Shown here: in pieces, positions 56,248 to 64,000 of the stretch
Layout of the letters: the number at the start of each line of letters is the position of its first letter
Position numbering within the stretch: position 1 is the first letter of the stretch
Assembly (NCBI RefSeq): GCF_001455205.1
Contig: NZ_CP013341.1
Span: 2,852,001-2,916,000, forward strand
Source of the DNA: Nitrosomonas ureae
Lineage (GTDB): Bacteria; Pseudomonadota; Gammaproteobacteria; Burkholderiales; Nitrosomonadaceae
DNA: 64,000 bases
Reading direction: 5' to 3'
Made by a program: the position numbers and the translations under genes
Notes under the pieces: generated by a model
Databases searched by the model: none
Seen by the model: only the letters and a program-made list of their open reading frames with translations
Told to the model about the DNA's origin: nothing

Positions 56248-56708
56248 ACCAGTAAGTTCCTATAATCGCCTAATAATCGCATAATAAATCACTCAACTAA
56301 TGAACTAATCGCAAGATCGCGCAGTTTGAACTGCCGGATTGAATAGTATATTTCGAATAACTCTGGAATTCGCCAGTTTTGAGTTTTGGTTTAATTGCTA
56401 CAATAACAAATGAAACAAAGGAATATTTCTCTTTTCAGTGAAACGCGGATTAGATTATTAATATTAAAACCATATAATTTCTATTACTTACGCATATTAA
56501 CCCATTCATTTCACTTTAATGCACAGCACAGCTTTGTTGCAATTAAACAACACATTAATTTGCGATAATATACAAACAAACTGATAATAGAACACTAATT
56601 AGCTCGAAGTAGTAGAATAGTAAAGACTTTCAATTGTAATGGTAAAGCATTTATTTGCATTGCCGATAGAATTCTCAGAAACATAGTTTTCATTAAAAGG
56701 ACAACATC
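56248..56708. other. Long upstream region of the OmpA-family gene
   Basis: About 460 AT-rich bases between divergent genes. An AAAAGGA site lies just before the OmpA-family ATG. No further gene or clear promoter pair can be supported. Confidence 0.4.
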
Positions 56709-57383
56709 ATGAAAAAAATATCAGCCAAAAATACTCTTATTGGAATGGTGCTTATGCCAGCAATGTTTTCTGGTGCTGTCTTGGCACAAGAAGCAAATAC
56801 TGATCAATCGGCAGATACCGCAACAACTAAACCGCAAGCTTACGGTATTGATGGCCGTGGTGAGGTTGCAAGAAACTCAACAGGATTATGCTGGCGCACC
56901 AGCTATTGGACACCGGCCATGGCTATTCATGAATGTGATCCGGATCTGGTCAAGAAGCCAGAAGTAGTTGCAGAAGCGCCTGCACCGGCACCTGTTAAAA
57001 CAGCACCTGAGAAAATCACATTTTCTGCCGATGCGTTATTTGATTTTGATAGCTCGAAATTAAAACCCAATGGCATCCAATCGCTTAATGAATTTGTTAC
57101 GGGCATAGAGGGTGTAAAATATGACCTCATCATTGCTGTAGGCTATGCTGATCGCATTGGATCAGATGAATACAATAAAGCGCTCTCGCTCCGCCGAGCC
57201 GAATCGGTAAAATCGCATCTGGTATCAAGAGGCATAGACCCAAGCCTCATCTTTGTTGATGGCAAAGGCGAAGCCAATCCGGTAACAGGTAACAGTTGCG
57301 CCGGCGAAAGAAAATCTAAAGCGTTGATTGAGTGTTTAGCACCTGATCGCCGGGTTGAAATTGAAGTAGCAGGCACCCGATAA
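56709..57383 (+). CDS. OmpA-family outer-membrane protein
   Basis: 224 residues with Sec signal (NTLIGMVLMPAMFSGAVLA). A short region with two Cys (GLCWRTSYWTPAMAIHECDP) and a proline/alanine linker precede an OmpA C-terminal peptidoglycan-binding domain (FSADALFDFDSSKLKPNG, VGYADRIGSDEYNKALSLRRAESV, GKGEANP). It is a common betaproteobacterial wall-anchoring protein. A strong terminator follows, so it is transcribed alone. Confidence 0.93.
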   Translation: MKKISAKNTLIGMVLMPAMFSGAVLAQEANTDQSADTATTKPQAYGIDGRGEVARNSTGLCWRTSYWTPAMAIHECDPDLVKKPEVVAEAPAPAPVKTAPEKITFSADALFDFDSSKLKPNGIQSLNEFVTGIEGVKYDLIIAVGYADRIGSDEYNKALSLRRAESVKSHLVSRGIDPSLIFVDGKGEANPVTGNSCAGERKSKALIECLAPDRRVEIEVAGTR

Positions 57384-57413
57384 GAGAAGCCAAATTAATT
57401 TATTACCCTCATT

Positions 57414-57447
57414 AAAAAAGCCCTGCACATTCCGCAGGGCTTTTTTC
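57414..57447 (+). terminator. Rho-independent terminator after the OmpA-family gene
   Basis: Stem GCCCTGC/GCAGGGC with loop ACATTCC, preceded by As and followed by six Ts. It separates the gene from mtaD. Confidence 0.95.
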
Positions 57448-57460
57448 TTATTACCAGTCC

Positions 57461-58801
57461 ATGAGTAATCGGGAAGAAATTGATACACTAATTGAAGCGA
57501 AATGGATTATTCCTGTTGAGCCCGCTGAAATTGTATTAAATCAACATGCCATTGCAATTGATCATGGCATCATCAAAAATATCCTTCCGATTGCCGAAGC
57601 CAGCCAGCGCTACCAACCACAACAAACGTTCACTTTAAACGATCATGCACTGATTCCGGGATTAGTCAATTTGCACACTCATGCCGCCATGACTCTCTTG
57701 CGAGGACTTGCTGATGATCTACCTCTGATGGAATGGCTCAATAAACATATCTGGCCGGCAGAAAATCAGTATGTTAACGCGCAATTTGTACTGGATGGCA
57801 CCCGGCTTGCCTGTGCCGAGATGATCAAAGGAGGCATTACTTGCTTTAATGACATGTATTTTTTCCCCGAATCCTGTGCACAAGCTGCGGCAAGTTCAGG
57901 AATGCGCGCTGCTATCGGTATGATTGTCATTGATTTCCCGACAACTTATGCCAGCGATGCGGATGATTATCTGGCCAAGGGATTGGAATTGCGCGACAAG
58001 TATCAACATAATCCGCTGCTATCCTTCTGCTTTGCACCTCACGCACCTTATACCGTCAGCGACAAAACCTTCAACAGCATTCTGACTTACGCAGAACAAC
58101 TCGATGCGGCGATTCATATCCATTTGCATGAAACCCAGGATGAAATTCGAATCAGTATGGAATCCAGCGGCGTAAGACCCATAGAGCGCATGCAGCAATT
58201 AGGATTGCTCAGTCCCAATTTAATTGCCGTGCATATGGTGCACCTGACCGATCATGAAATTAAATTACTACATCAATATAATTGCAGCATTGCTCACTGC
58301 CCTTCCTCTAACATGAAATTGGCCAGTGGATTTGCGCCTATTTCATCATTAGTCAATCAAGGCGTTAATGTCGGCTTGGGTACAGACGGAGCAGCCAGCA
58401 ATAACCGTTTGGATATGTTTGAAGAAATGCGCCTCGCGGCATTGTTGGCTAAAGCAAACAGTGGCCGGGCTGACGCCCTCCCCGCCCATCAAGTGCTACG
58501 CATGGCCACTCTGAACGGCGCAAATGCTCTAGGATTAGGTGAATCCACTGGTTCATTAACCGTTGGCAAAGCAGCCGATATAGCAGCCATTGATTTCTCT
58601 CATCTTAATCTTACTCCTTGCTATGATCCCGTTTCACATTTAATCTACGCTGCAAGCCGCGAACACGTGAGCCATGTGTGGGTAAATGGTAGAATACTGC
58701 TTGAAGATAAAGAATTGACGACACTGAACGAAGCTGAACTGCACTATCGCGCAGCCATGTGGCAGGAACGTATCACAGCAACGTCACAACAATTGTTTTA
58801 A
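57461..58801 (+). CDS. mtaD: 5-methylthioadenosine/S-adenosylhomocysteine deaminase
   Basis: 446 residues, amidohydrolase fold. Metal motif LHTHAAMTLLRG, then HIHLHETQDE, AHCPSSNMKLASG, and LGTDGAASNNRLDMFEEMR. It deaminates methylthioadenosine or S-adenosylhomocysteine. The gene starts 14 bases after the previous terminator, so its promoter may overlap it. It leads a unit with ubiG (10 bases) and gph. Confidence 0.93.
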   Translation: MSNREEIDTLIEAKWIIPVEPAEIVLNQHAIAIDHGIIKNILPIAEASQRYQPQQTFTLNDHALIPGLVNLHTHAAMTLLRGLADDLPLMEWLNKHIWPAENQYVNAQFVLDGTRLACAEMIKGGITCFNDMYFFPESCAQAAASSGMRAAIGMIVIDFPTTYASDADDYLAKGLELRDKYQHNPLLSFCFAPHAPYTVSDKTFNSILTYAEQLDAAIHIHLHETQDEIRISMESSGVRPIERMQQLGLLSPNLIAVHMVHLTDHEIKLLHQYNCSIAHCPSSNMKLASGFAPISSLVNQGVNVGLGTDGAASNNRLDMFEEMRLAALLAKANSGRADALPAHQVLRMATLNGANALGLGESTGSLTVGKAADIAAIDFSHLNLTPCYDPVSHLIYAASREHVSHVWVNGRILLEDKELTTLNEAELHYRAAMWQERITATSQQLF

Positions 58802-58811
58802 AGGAGCACGT

Positions 58812-59519
58812 ATGGAAAATGACGGTATCAATGCTGATCCGCTGGAGCTTGAAAAATTCAGCCAACTCGCTCACCGCTGGTGGGATCCGCACAGTGAATT
58901 TAAACCCTTGCATGAAATCAATCCATTACGCCTTAACTACATTAATGATCTGACAAATGGATTAATGGGAAAGACCATACTGGATGTCGGCTGTGGCGGT
59001 GGTATTCTATCCGAAGGCATGGCATCAATGGGCGCACATGTCACCGGCATTGATCTCAGTGATAAAGCGCTCAAGGTTGCCAAGCTGCACCTGTTGGAAA
59101 GCGGCTATGACGTTGATTACCGCAAAATTACCGTAGAGTCGTTGGCGCAAGAAAAACCACAGCATTACGATATTGTCACTTGTATGGAAATGCTCGAGCA
59201 TGTGCCCGATCCAATGAGCGTTATTCGCGCGTGCGCGCAATTAGCCAAACCAAATGGCTGGATATTTTTCTCAACCATCAATCGCAACCCGAAGTCCTAC
59301 CTATTTGCAATTATTGGCGCGGAATATGTTTTAAATCTATTACCGCGCGGTACGCATGAGTATGCAAAATTCATCAAACCTTCCGAGCTTGCTCGCATGG
59401 CGCGTAATGCCAGCCTGACCGATGAAAAACTGATCGGCATGACGTACAACCCCTTCACTAAAATTTATGCACTGGAAGAGGATACCGATGTCAACTACAT
59501 CATGGCTTACCGCAGCTAA
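58812..59519 (+). CDS. ubiG: Ubiquinone biosynthesis O-methyltransferase
   Basis: 235 residues. The start region FSQLAHRWWDPHSEFKPLHEINPLRLNYI is UbiG-specific, and the SAM motif is ILDVGCGGGILSEGMA. Also CMEMLEHVPDP. It carries out both O-methylations of ubiquinone. Placing it after mtaD pairs a SAM user with SAH removal. Confidence 0.97.
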   Translation: MENDGINADPLELEKFSQLAHRWWDPHSEFKPLHEINPLRLNYINDLTNGLMGKTILDVGCGGGILSEGMASMGAHVTGIDLSDKALKVAKLHLLESGYDVDYRKITVESLAQEKPQHYDIVTCMEMLEHVPDPMSVIRACAQLAKPNGWIFFSTINRNPKSYLFAIIGAEYVLNLLPRGTHEYAKFIKPSELARMARNASLTDEKLIGMTYNPFTKIYALEEDTDVNYIMAYRS

Positions 59520-59548
59520 CTTCCATCAATCTCAACAAGCGTACTTTA

Positions 59549-60196
59549 ATGGTTGAAGCTGTTCTCTTTGATTTTGACGGAACCTTAGCCGACACCGCAC
59601 CTGATCTTGGTCATGCCCTAAACCGACAGCGCACTGCACGAGGCCTCACCGAACTCCCCATTGAACAGATCCGTCCGTTGGCATCCGCTGGGTCGCGAGG
59701 ATTGCTAGGACTCGGCTTTAATATCAAACCAGGTGATGAGAACTATGAATTCATGCGCGATGAATTCCTGGATTTTTACACCCAGTATCTGTGTCACGAC
59801 ACTTGTTTGTTTCCGGGCGTAGAAGCGTTGTTGAATCAAATGGAAACGATGAGTATACCGTGGGGCATTGTCACCAACAAACCTGCCCGTTTTGCACATC
59901 CACTCATCCAAACACTTGGGTTAGGACAGCGCGTTGCCTGTGTCATATGTGGCGACGAAACCACTCATACCAAGCCACACCCTGCACCACTCCTGGCAGC
60001 CAGCAACAAAATGACCATCTCTCCTGCTCACTGCATTTATCTGGGAGACGACATTCGCGATGTTCAAGCAAGTCTGGCAGCCGGCATGCAATCCATCGTT
60101 GCACGCTATGGCTATTTGGGCATTGATCAAGCCCCTGAAACCTGGGGCGCACATCACCTGATCGATCATCCCGAAGAATTGCTAGCCCATCTGTAA
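59549..60196 (+). CDS. gph: HAD phosphatase (phosphoglycolate phosphatase/MupP type)
   Basis: 215 residues. HAD motifs: LFDFDGTLADTAPDL (nucleophile Asp), IVTNKP, and GDDIRDVQASLAAGM. The size and ubiG-linked position fit the Gph/MupP group, whose members dephosphorylate 2-phosphoglycolate or MurNAc-6-phosphate. For an autotroph, phosphoglycolate is the likelier substrate; not settled by sequence. Confidence 0.9.
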   Translation: MVEAVLFDFDGTLADTAPDLGHALNRQRTARGLTELPIEQIRPLASAGSRGLLGLGFNIKPGDENYEFMRDEFLDFYTQYLCHDTCLFPGVEALLNQMETMSIPWGIVTNKPARFAHPLIQTLGLGQRVACVICGDETTHTKPHPAPLLAASNKMTISPAHCIYLGDDIRDVQASLAAGMQSIVARYGYLGIDQAPETWGAHHLIDHPEELLAHL

Positions 60197-60286
60197 AGAA
60201 ATACCTATTAATTCTGTTAGAATATCAACGCAGAGCTTGAACTTTTGGATTTCATCACCATCCTAAGCACTACCAAAACGAATACC

Positions 60287-60647
60287 GGGGACGATCTGGT
60301 TTCGACGTGGGTTGCAAAGCAGCGCAGGGCATACCGAGGATCAGATTACCTCGTAAATCCATCTGAAAACAATAGTCGCAAACGACGAAAACTACGCTTT
60401 AGCCGCTTAATTCGGCTAGCCTCTGCACCGATGGGCCTCAACGCCGGGTCTGGCAACAGACAGCAGAGTTACTAACGAGGATCGCGTTCTATAGGGTTAC
60501 TTTATAAAACGTTAAACGCAAGGTGACTCGCCTGTCATCAGCCTGCCAGTTGGCGGTTGCCAGGTCAAACTAAATAACATGGCTAAGTATGTAGAACTGT
60601 CTGTAGAGGGCTTGCGGACGCGGGTTCGATTCCCGCCGTCTCCACCA
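60287..60647 (+). ncRNA. ssrA: tmRNA
   Basis: The ends pair as a tRNA-like acceptor: 5' GGGGACG and 3' CGTCTCC-A-CCA. The T arm is GCGGGTTCGATTCCCGC. The tag frame at 60378-60410 encodes ANDENYALAA and a stop, the betaproteobacterial tag. It rescues stalled ribosomes and marks the products for proteolysis. Its 3' end is a common integration site, and foreign genes start right after it here. Confidence 0.98.
60618..60647 (+). other. Candidate attachment site in the ssrA 3' end
   Basis: The 3' end of ssrA (T arm and acceptor) is a frequent target of tyrosine recombinases. It borders an element with integrase and excisionase genes. The second copy should lie beyond the right edge of the window, so it cannot be checked here. 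Confidence 0.45.
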
Positions 60648-60760
60648 AAAAACGGTCTAATCCAGACCACTCAAGACCAACTAAGACTCATATAAAACAG
60701 GGTCTTAGTTCAAGTCTCACAAATTCCCCTTTAGTCCCGGTTGGTCTCCAAAGGCCTCGG

Positions 60761-62473
60761 TTGTGGCACAAAAATGACACAAAATTGGCACAAGTCGTTT
60801 TTGCCGATAATCACACCGCATCCTATGGAACAGAAAATTGCCGTCGCATGCGGCGCCATATTTTCAGTGAGCTTCCCCCGATTGCTGGAGACTTGGCGGC
60901 TCACTACATCAAAACGGCTGAACGTTCCACCTTTGAGCAAGCAAACCATGAACTGCAAGATATTTATAATCAGCTGCGCATTGAAGATCTGAATCTATGC
61001 GCTGATCATGAAGAATTGCTCAATGCCGCCAAGCGTTATGCAGAAAAATGTTATCTGGCGCGCAACCGCGCAAAATCCCCTTCTGATGCCTATCAATCCT
61101 GTTTGCGCATAGTCGATCACTATCAAGTGAAGCGGCCATCAATCAAAGGCGATAATTTGGAACCGGCTCTGAACCGCATGTGCTGTCATCACTGGTGGTT
61201 TCGCAGAATCAAAATATTGCGACTACGCAAGATTGAAACCATAGCCAGAAATATTGAGTTGGTCAGCCGCCTTCGTGGCACGTATGCTAGCGATTTCACG
61301 ATTCATGCTAAGCGCAAACAAAAGGAAAGAAATCGTTTGTATCTGGCCACGAATTTTGTAAGTAACCAGAACGGCGATATTTTTTCCCTGCAGAACCTAG
61401 CTGATCGTTCGGTATCCAATCCAGCAATTCGCCGCGCTGAATTGATGACACGTATCAGAGGTTTTGAAATGGTGGCCGACCATCTGGGTCATGTTGGAGA
61501 ATTCTATACTGTCACCACCCCTTCGCGCATGCATGCCTGTTTGCATCATGGTGTAACCAATCCACGCTATGACGGCACCAGCGTTTTGCAAGCGCACGAA
61601 TACCTCACCCATATTTGGTCATTGATCCGCGCTGAATTGCATCGTCAGGGTATTCAACCCTATGGCTTCCGCGTAGTCGAACCGCATCACGATGGCACCC
61701 CGCATTGGCACTTACTATTATTCATGCCGGAGAAACACCGCGAAGCTGTGAGGAAAGTCATGCGTCATTACGCCCTTCTCGATAATGGCAACGAACCAGG
61801 AGCGCAAGATCGCCGTTTCAAAGCGGAAGCGATTGATCCAGCCAAAGGCACGGCAGTAGGTTACATTGCCAAGTACATCTCCAAGAATATCGACGGCTTT
61901 GCATTGGATCAAGATTTGTATGGCAATGATGCTGCAAAAGCAGCCGAGCGCATTACTGCATGGGCCAATACTTGGGGCATTCGCCAGTTTCAGCAAATCG
62001 GCGGCCCGAGCGTGACCGTATGGCGTCAATTAAGAAAACTCGACAAATCCGACGATCCGGAGCTTGAATCCATCCGTCAATCTGCAACTGCCAGCGATTG
62101 GGCAGCTTTCATGCTGGCTATGGGAAATCCTGAAGCTGCGCATCGATCACATGCTATAAAACCATTCTACGATGAGAGCAAGCGATTAAATCCATTTAAT
62201 GGTGAAGTATTTTCCCCGGCAACCGGACGTTATGGCGATTCAGCTCCATTGCGCGTATCCGGAATACTTTGGAAAGGATCGAGCTATAGCACACGCAAAC
62301 ATGTTTGGATGCTTTTCAAAGTAGACAGCGAGGACGTGACATTAAGGAGCGAGGCGCAAGCCGAGCGCACGCAATGTCACGCCGGAGCTGTTTCTCTTGG
62401 ACTTGTATCAATAACTGTACCAATCCCTTTTCATCCTCAAAAGGTTAAACATGAAAACCCAACTCAACACTAA
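60761..62473 (+). CDS. Phage gpA-type replication endonuclease (HUH)
   Basis: Up to 570 residues; the TTG at 60761 is the longest start, the first ATG is at 60848 (MRRHIFSELPPIAGDLAAHY). Motifs of P2 gpA-like initiators: FVSNQNGDIFSLQNLADRSV, ARRAELM-like IRRAELMTRIRG, the HUH metal site PHWHLLLFM near residue 312, and the two-tyrosine motif GYIAKYISKN near residue 370. It nicks one strand at the origin and starts rolling-circle replication. The C-terminus overlaps the next small gene by 23 bases. Start site unsure. Confidence 0.88.
   Translation: MWHKNDTKLAQVVFADNHTASYGTENCRRMRRHIFSELPPIAGDLAAHYIKTAERSTFEQANHELQDIYNQLRIEDLNLCADHEELLNAAKRYAEKCYLARNRAKSPSDAYQSCLRIVDHYQVKRPSIKGDNLEPALNRMCCHHWWFRRIKILRLRKIETIARNIELVSRLRGTYASDFTIHAKRKQKERNRLYLATNFVSNQNGDIFSLQNLADRSVSNPAIRRAELMTRIRGFEMVADHLGHVGEFYTVTTPSRMHACLHHGVTNPRYDGTSVLQAHEYLTHIWSLIRAELHRQGIQPYGFRVVEPHHDGTPHWHLLLFMPEKHREAVRKVMRHYALLDNGNEPGAQDRRFKAEAIDPAKGTAVGYIAKYISKNIDGFALDQDLYGNDAAKAAERITAWANTWGIRQFQQIGGPSVTVWRQLRKLDKSDDPELESIRQSATASDWAAFMLAMGNPEAAHRSHAIKPFYDESKRLNPFNGEVFSPATGRYGDSAPLRVSGILWKGSSYSTRKHVWMLFKVDSEDVTLRSEAQAERTQCHAGAVSLGLVSITVPIPFHPQKVKHENPTQH
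60764..60793 (+). repeat. Three 11-bp phased direct repeats TGRCACAA
   Basis: TGGCACAA, TGACACAA and TGGCACAA begin at 60764, 60775 and 60786, exactly 11 bases apart. They lie 117 bases after ssrA. They could be integrase arm sites, excisionase sites or replication iterons. They overlap the possible TTG start of the replication gene, which speaks for a start further downstream. Confidence 0.65.
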
Positions 62474-62720
62474 AAAAATTAAAAATATAAATATTATGAA
62501 TACATTTAATCTTGAAGAAGCGGTTTCTTTAATCTACCGGCTTGCAGTACTAAAACAGGATGCCCCTGAACCCGGAAAAAAATACAGCATCACGCAAATC
62601 GGCCACATTTGCGGCGTATTGACGCTTAACGATCAAATCGAGATTGTTATTAAGTTTCATGATGAGATGCGGCAATTCACGAAAGAGGAATTTCAAAACC
62701 AAGTAACAATTTTGGATTGA
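62451..62720 (+). CDS. Hypothetical small protein of the element
   Basis: 89 residues from the ATG at 62451, which has an AAAAGG site upstream; an inner ATG at 62496 has none. Sequence NLEEAVSLIYRLAVLKQDAP, then GKKYSITQIGHICGVLTLND. Acidic, no membrane segment, no family I recognise. Coupled by overlap to the replication gene, so it may assist or regulate replication. Confidence 0.6.
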   Translation: MKTQLNTKKIKNINIMNTFNLEEAVSLIYRLAVLKQDAPEPGKKYSITQIGHICGVLTLNDQIEIVIKFHDEMRQFTKEEFQNQVTILD

Positions 62721-62732
62721 CAGGACATTTAT

Positions 62733-62798
62733 ACTATTTACTTTGAAAATAAATAGCGTACTATAAGAATCACTATTTACTCTCATAGTCACTATTTA
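62733..62798 (+). promoter_or_regulatory. Repeated ACTATTTA operator-like motifs
   Basis: ACTATTTA occurs at 62733, 62772 and 62791, and its near inverse TAAATAGC at 62750. The last copy ends only 3 bases before the next ATG. Such clustered AT-rich motifs just upstream of a start suggest repressor binding and control of the downstream genes. Confidence 0.5.
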
Positions 62799-62800
62799 TT

Positions 62801-63220
62801 ATGGAAACCAATCAAAGAAAACTGTTTGATCTAAACCTCAGCGAGGAACAAGAGCAAATTATTTTCAAGAACATTAAAGAATTCCGAGGCGTTGGCACGA
62901 CATTGGAAAGCGCATTAGGCGCTTTGATTATGGGGCAATACTTCGGCTGGCGCGTTCTTAAAATACTTCACAATCCCTTGACCTATCGCCGCTATGAAAA
63001 AATCTTAGGCCTTAATTTCCAAGATGTCTGCCCGGAAACAACCGGATACAGCGAAACCAAAAGCGTGGGGTATGCCATCACGCAAAAAATAGGCAGTTTC
63101 TGGGCTGTAGTGATGGGCAAGCGCAAAGTGGAGGATAAAGGCTTAATCGAGAATCAAGGGGAAGTCGAAAAGCACGTAACCAAGCATATCGCCGATAATG
63201 CTGAGGAGGTGAAAAAATGA
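62801..63220 (+). CDS. Hypothetical protein upstream of excisionase
   Basis: 139 residues, METNQRKLFDLNLSEEQEQII, with an amphipathic middle part (SALGALIMGQYFGWRVLKIL) and a charged C-terminus. No family recognised. No ribosome site is visible; the ATG follows the repeat cluster directly. Its TGA overlaps the ATG of the excisionase-like gene (ATGA), so they are translated together. Confidence 0.6.
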   Translation: METNQRKLFDLNLSEEQEQIIFKNIKEFRGVGTTLESALGALIMGQYFGWRVLKILHNPLTYRRYEKILGLNFQDVCPETTGYSETKSVGYAITQKIGSFWAVVMGKRKVEDKGLIENQGEVEKHVTKHIADNAEEVKK

Positions 63221-63411
63221 ACCACTCCGAACGATTACTGGTAACTGTCAAAAAATGTGCTGAACTGACCGGCTTAACTGAGAATGCCATTCGTCAATAT
63301 CTGAAAAAAGGACATTGGATACTCGGGATTCACTGGTTTAAATCTGCGAATGGCAGAATTTTCATAAGCATGAAGGCTACAAACCTATGGATGCAAGGCA
63401 AAGAGGCATAA
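63217..63411 (+). CDS. Excisionase-like protein
   Basis: 64 residues. LVTVKKCAELTGLTENAIRQYLKKGHW is a winged-helix/MerR-like DNA-binding segment of the Xis type. Small size, position directly before the integrase and overlap with it support the role of a directionality factor that promotes excision. Confidence 0.75.
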   Translation: MNHSERLLVTVKKCAELTGLTENAIRQYLKKGHWILGIHWFKSANGRIFISMKATNLWMQGKEA

Positions 63412-64000
63412 CGATCCGCGGCACTAGCGCCCAGATATCGTTCACCTATCAAGGTGTACGCTGCCGCGAATCAATACCCATACCGCCAACCAAAACCGCG
63501 CAAAAAGAACTGGCGCTTAAGCTGCAATCCATCAAGTACGAAATCAAGACCGGCACTTTCGATTACAACCGACATTTTCCGTACAGCAAGAAAGCAAAAG
63601 AATTCAGGAAAAACCGCCCTGATCTCTACACGATTAAAGAAGCCCTGATAAGCTGGCTGCAACGCAATCAAGCAAAACTGCAACTAAGCACACTGCAAGA
63701 CTATAACAGCGCCATCTATCACCATTTGATACCAACCTTTGGCAACCTGACTATCTCCGAACTGACTGCCAGCAAAATAAAGGAATGGTTATCTGAACTC
63801 CCCTGCTCCAACAAACGCAAAAGCAACATTCTGACCCCGCTTCGTCAAATGTTTGAAGAGCTCTATCTTGATGAAATAATCGACAAGAACCCACTTTCAA
63901 GAGTTAAAAACCTCCCCAACAAAACCCGTGAACCCGAACCTTTCACGCAAGAAGAAATCACCAAAATTTTAAACGAACTGACAGGCCAGGAAAAAAACCT
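63387..64000 (+). CDS. Tyrosine recombinase (integrase), 5' part
   Basis: The ATG at 63387 overlaps the excisionase gene by 25 bases and the frame is open to the window end (204 codons). The N-terminus RQRGITIRGTSAQISFTYQG is an arm-binding domain (DUF3596 type), followed by a SAM-like core-binding domain (YNSAIYHHLIPTFGNLTISE, RKSNILTPLRQMFEELYLDE) and the beginning of the catalytic domain (FTQEEITKIL). The catalytic residues lie outside. It probably integrates the element at ssrA. Confidence 0.85.
   Translation, partial: MDARQRGITIRGTSAQISFTYQGVRCRESIPIPPTKTAQKELALKLQSIKYEIKTGTFDYNRHFPYSKKAKEFRKNRPDLYTIKEALISWLQRNQAKLQLSTLQDYNSAIYHHLIPTFGNLTISELTASKIKEWLSELPCSNKRKSNILTPLRQMFEELYLDEIIDKNPLSRVKNLPNKTREPEPFTQEEITKILNELTGQEKN

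Larger units (their letters stand above)
60648..64000. mobile_element. Compact element integrated at ssrA, left part
   Basis: Directly after ssrA lie, all on one strand, a gpA-type replication endonuclease, two unknown small genes, an excisionase-like gene and a tyrosine recombinase that runs off the window. No core gene interrupts them. The recombinase on the right, reading outward, suggests that the right end is near and that the whole element is only about 4-5 kb. No phage structural gene is present in the visible part. Confidence 0.7.

Noticed and set aside
56530..56580. TTGCAA and GATAAT as a promoter for the OmpA-family gene
   Set aside because: The spacing is 21 bases, too long for sigma-70.

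Overview
The window reads as chromosomal DNA of a betaproteobacterium, most like the Nitrosomonadales (Nitrosomonas-type). The evidence is moderate GC, the tmRNA tag peptide ANDENYALAA, and gene groupings and protein features common in that group: coaBC-dut beside radC-rpmB-rpmG, ffh beside a CcsA/YpjD-like gene, ppk/ppx, and a desaturase with the long C-terminal tail seen in betaproteobacteria. The genus is inference; no rRNA or ammonia-oxidation gene is present to settle it. Layout: 1-5.7 kb has the 3' part of a TonB-dependent receptor, a RmlC-like cupin, a HpcH/HpaI-type aldolase homologue, a glycosyltransferase-like protein and an exported PQQ-type sugar dehydrogenase. 5.8-10 kb is a polyphosphate/phosphohistidine group (ppk1, ppx, sixA). 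10-15.4 kb has a lysine-tailed helix-hairpin-helix protein, yajD, and a fatty-acid pair (long-chain acyl-CoA synthetase and FadE). 16-20 kb has a small exported peptide and an alpha-carbonic anhydrase behind an 11-bp phased repeat array, a decayed MFS exporter and an orphan lipoprotein. 20.5-28.8 kb has an OmpA-domain/ExeA-ATPase pair, yheT, trhP and dnaE. A tRNA Gly-Cys-Leu operon (29.1-29.5 kb) opens an accessory island (29.6-40 kb). The island holds an IS200-like element, a parDE toxin-antitoxin pair, a Cas3 HD relic, and a complete type I-C CRISPR-Cas locus (cas3-cas5-cas8-cas7-[antitoxin-like]-cas4-cas1-cas2) with a seven-repeat array. In this sequence cas3 is split by a frameshift. From 40.3 to 60.2 kb the window is mostly core: a frameshifted CcsA-like gene, ffh followed by a degenerate IS481-family copy with an intact 7-bp target duplication, dut-coaBC, radC, rpmB-rpmG, desaturase, sixA-rluE, yggU-yggT-proC, mutM, a four-gene Gld-type ABC transporter operon, an OmpA-family protein, mtaD-ubiG-gph, and ssrA. 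Immediately after the 3' end of ssrA lies what looks like a compact integrated element. It carries a phage gpA-type HUH replication endonuclease, two unknown genes, an excisionase-like protein and a tyrosine recombinase that runs off the window end. The most notable items are this ssrA-linked element with its phased repeats; the I-C locus with split cas3, Cas3 relic and embedded antitoxin-like ORF; and the 11-bp phased repeat array upstream of the peptide/carbonic anhydrase pair. Three otherwise coherent genes (cas3, the antitoxin-like ORF and the CcsA-like gene) are each broken by one base at or beside a homopolymer, so sequencing error must be excluded before calling them inactive.
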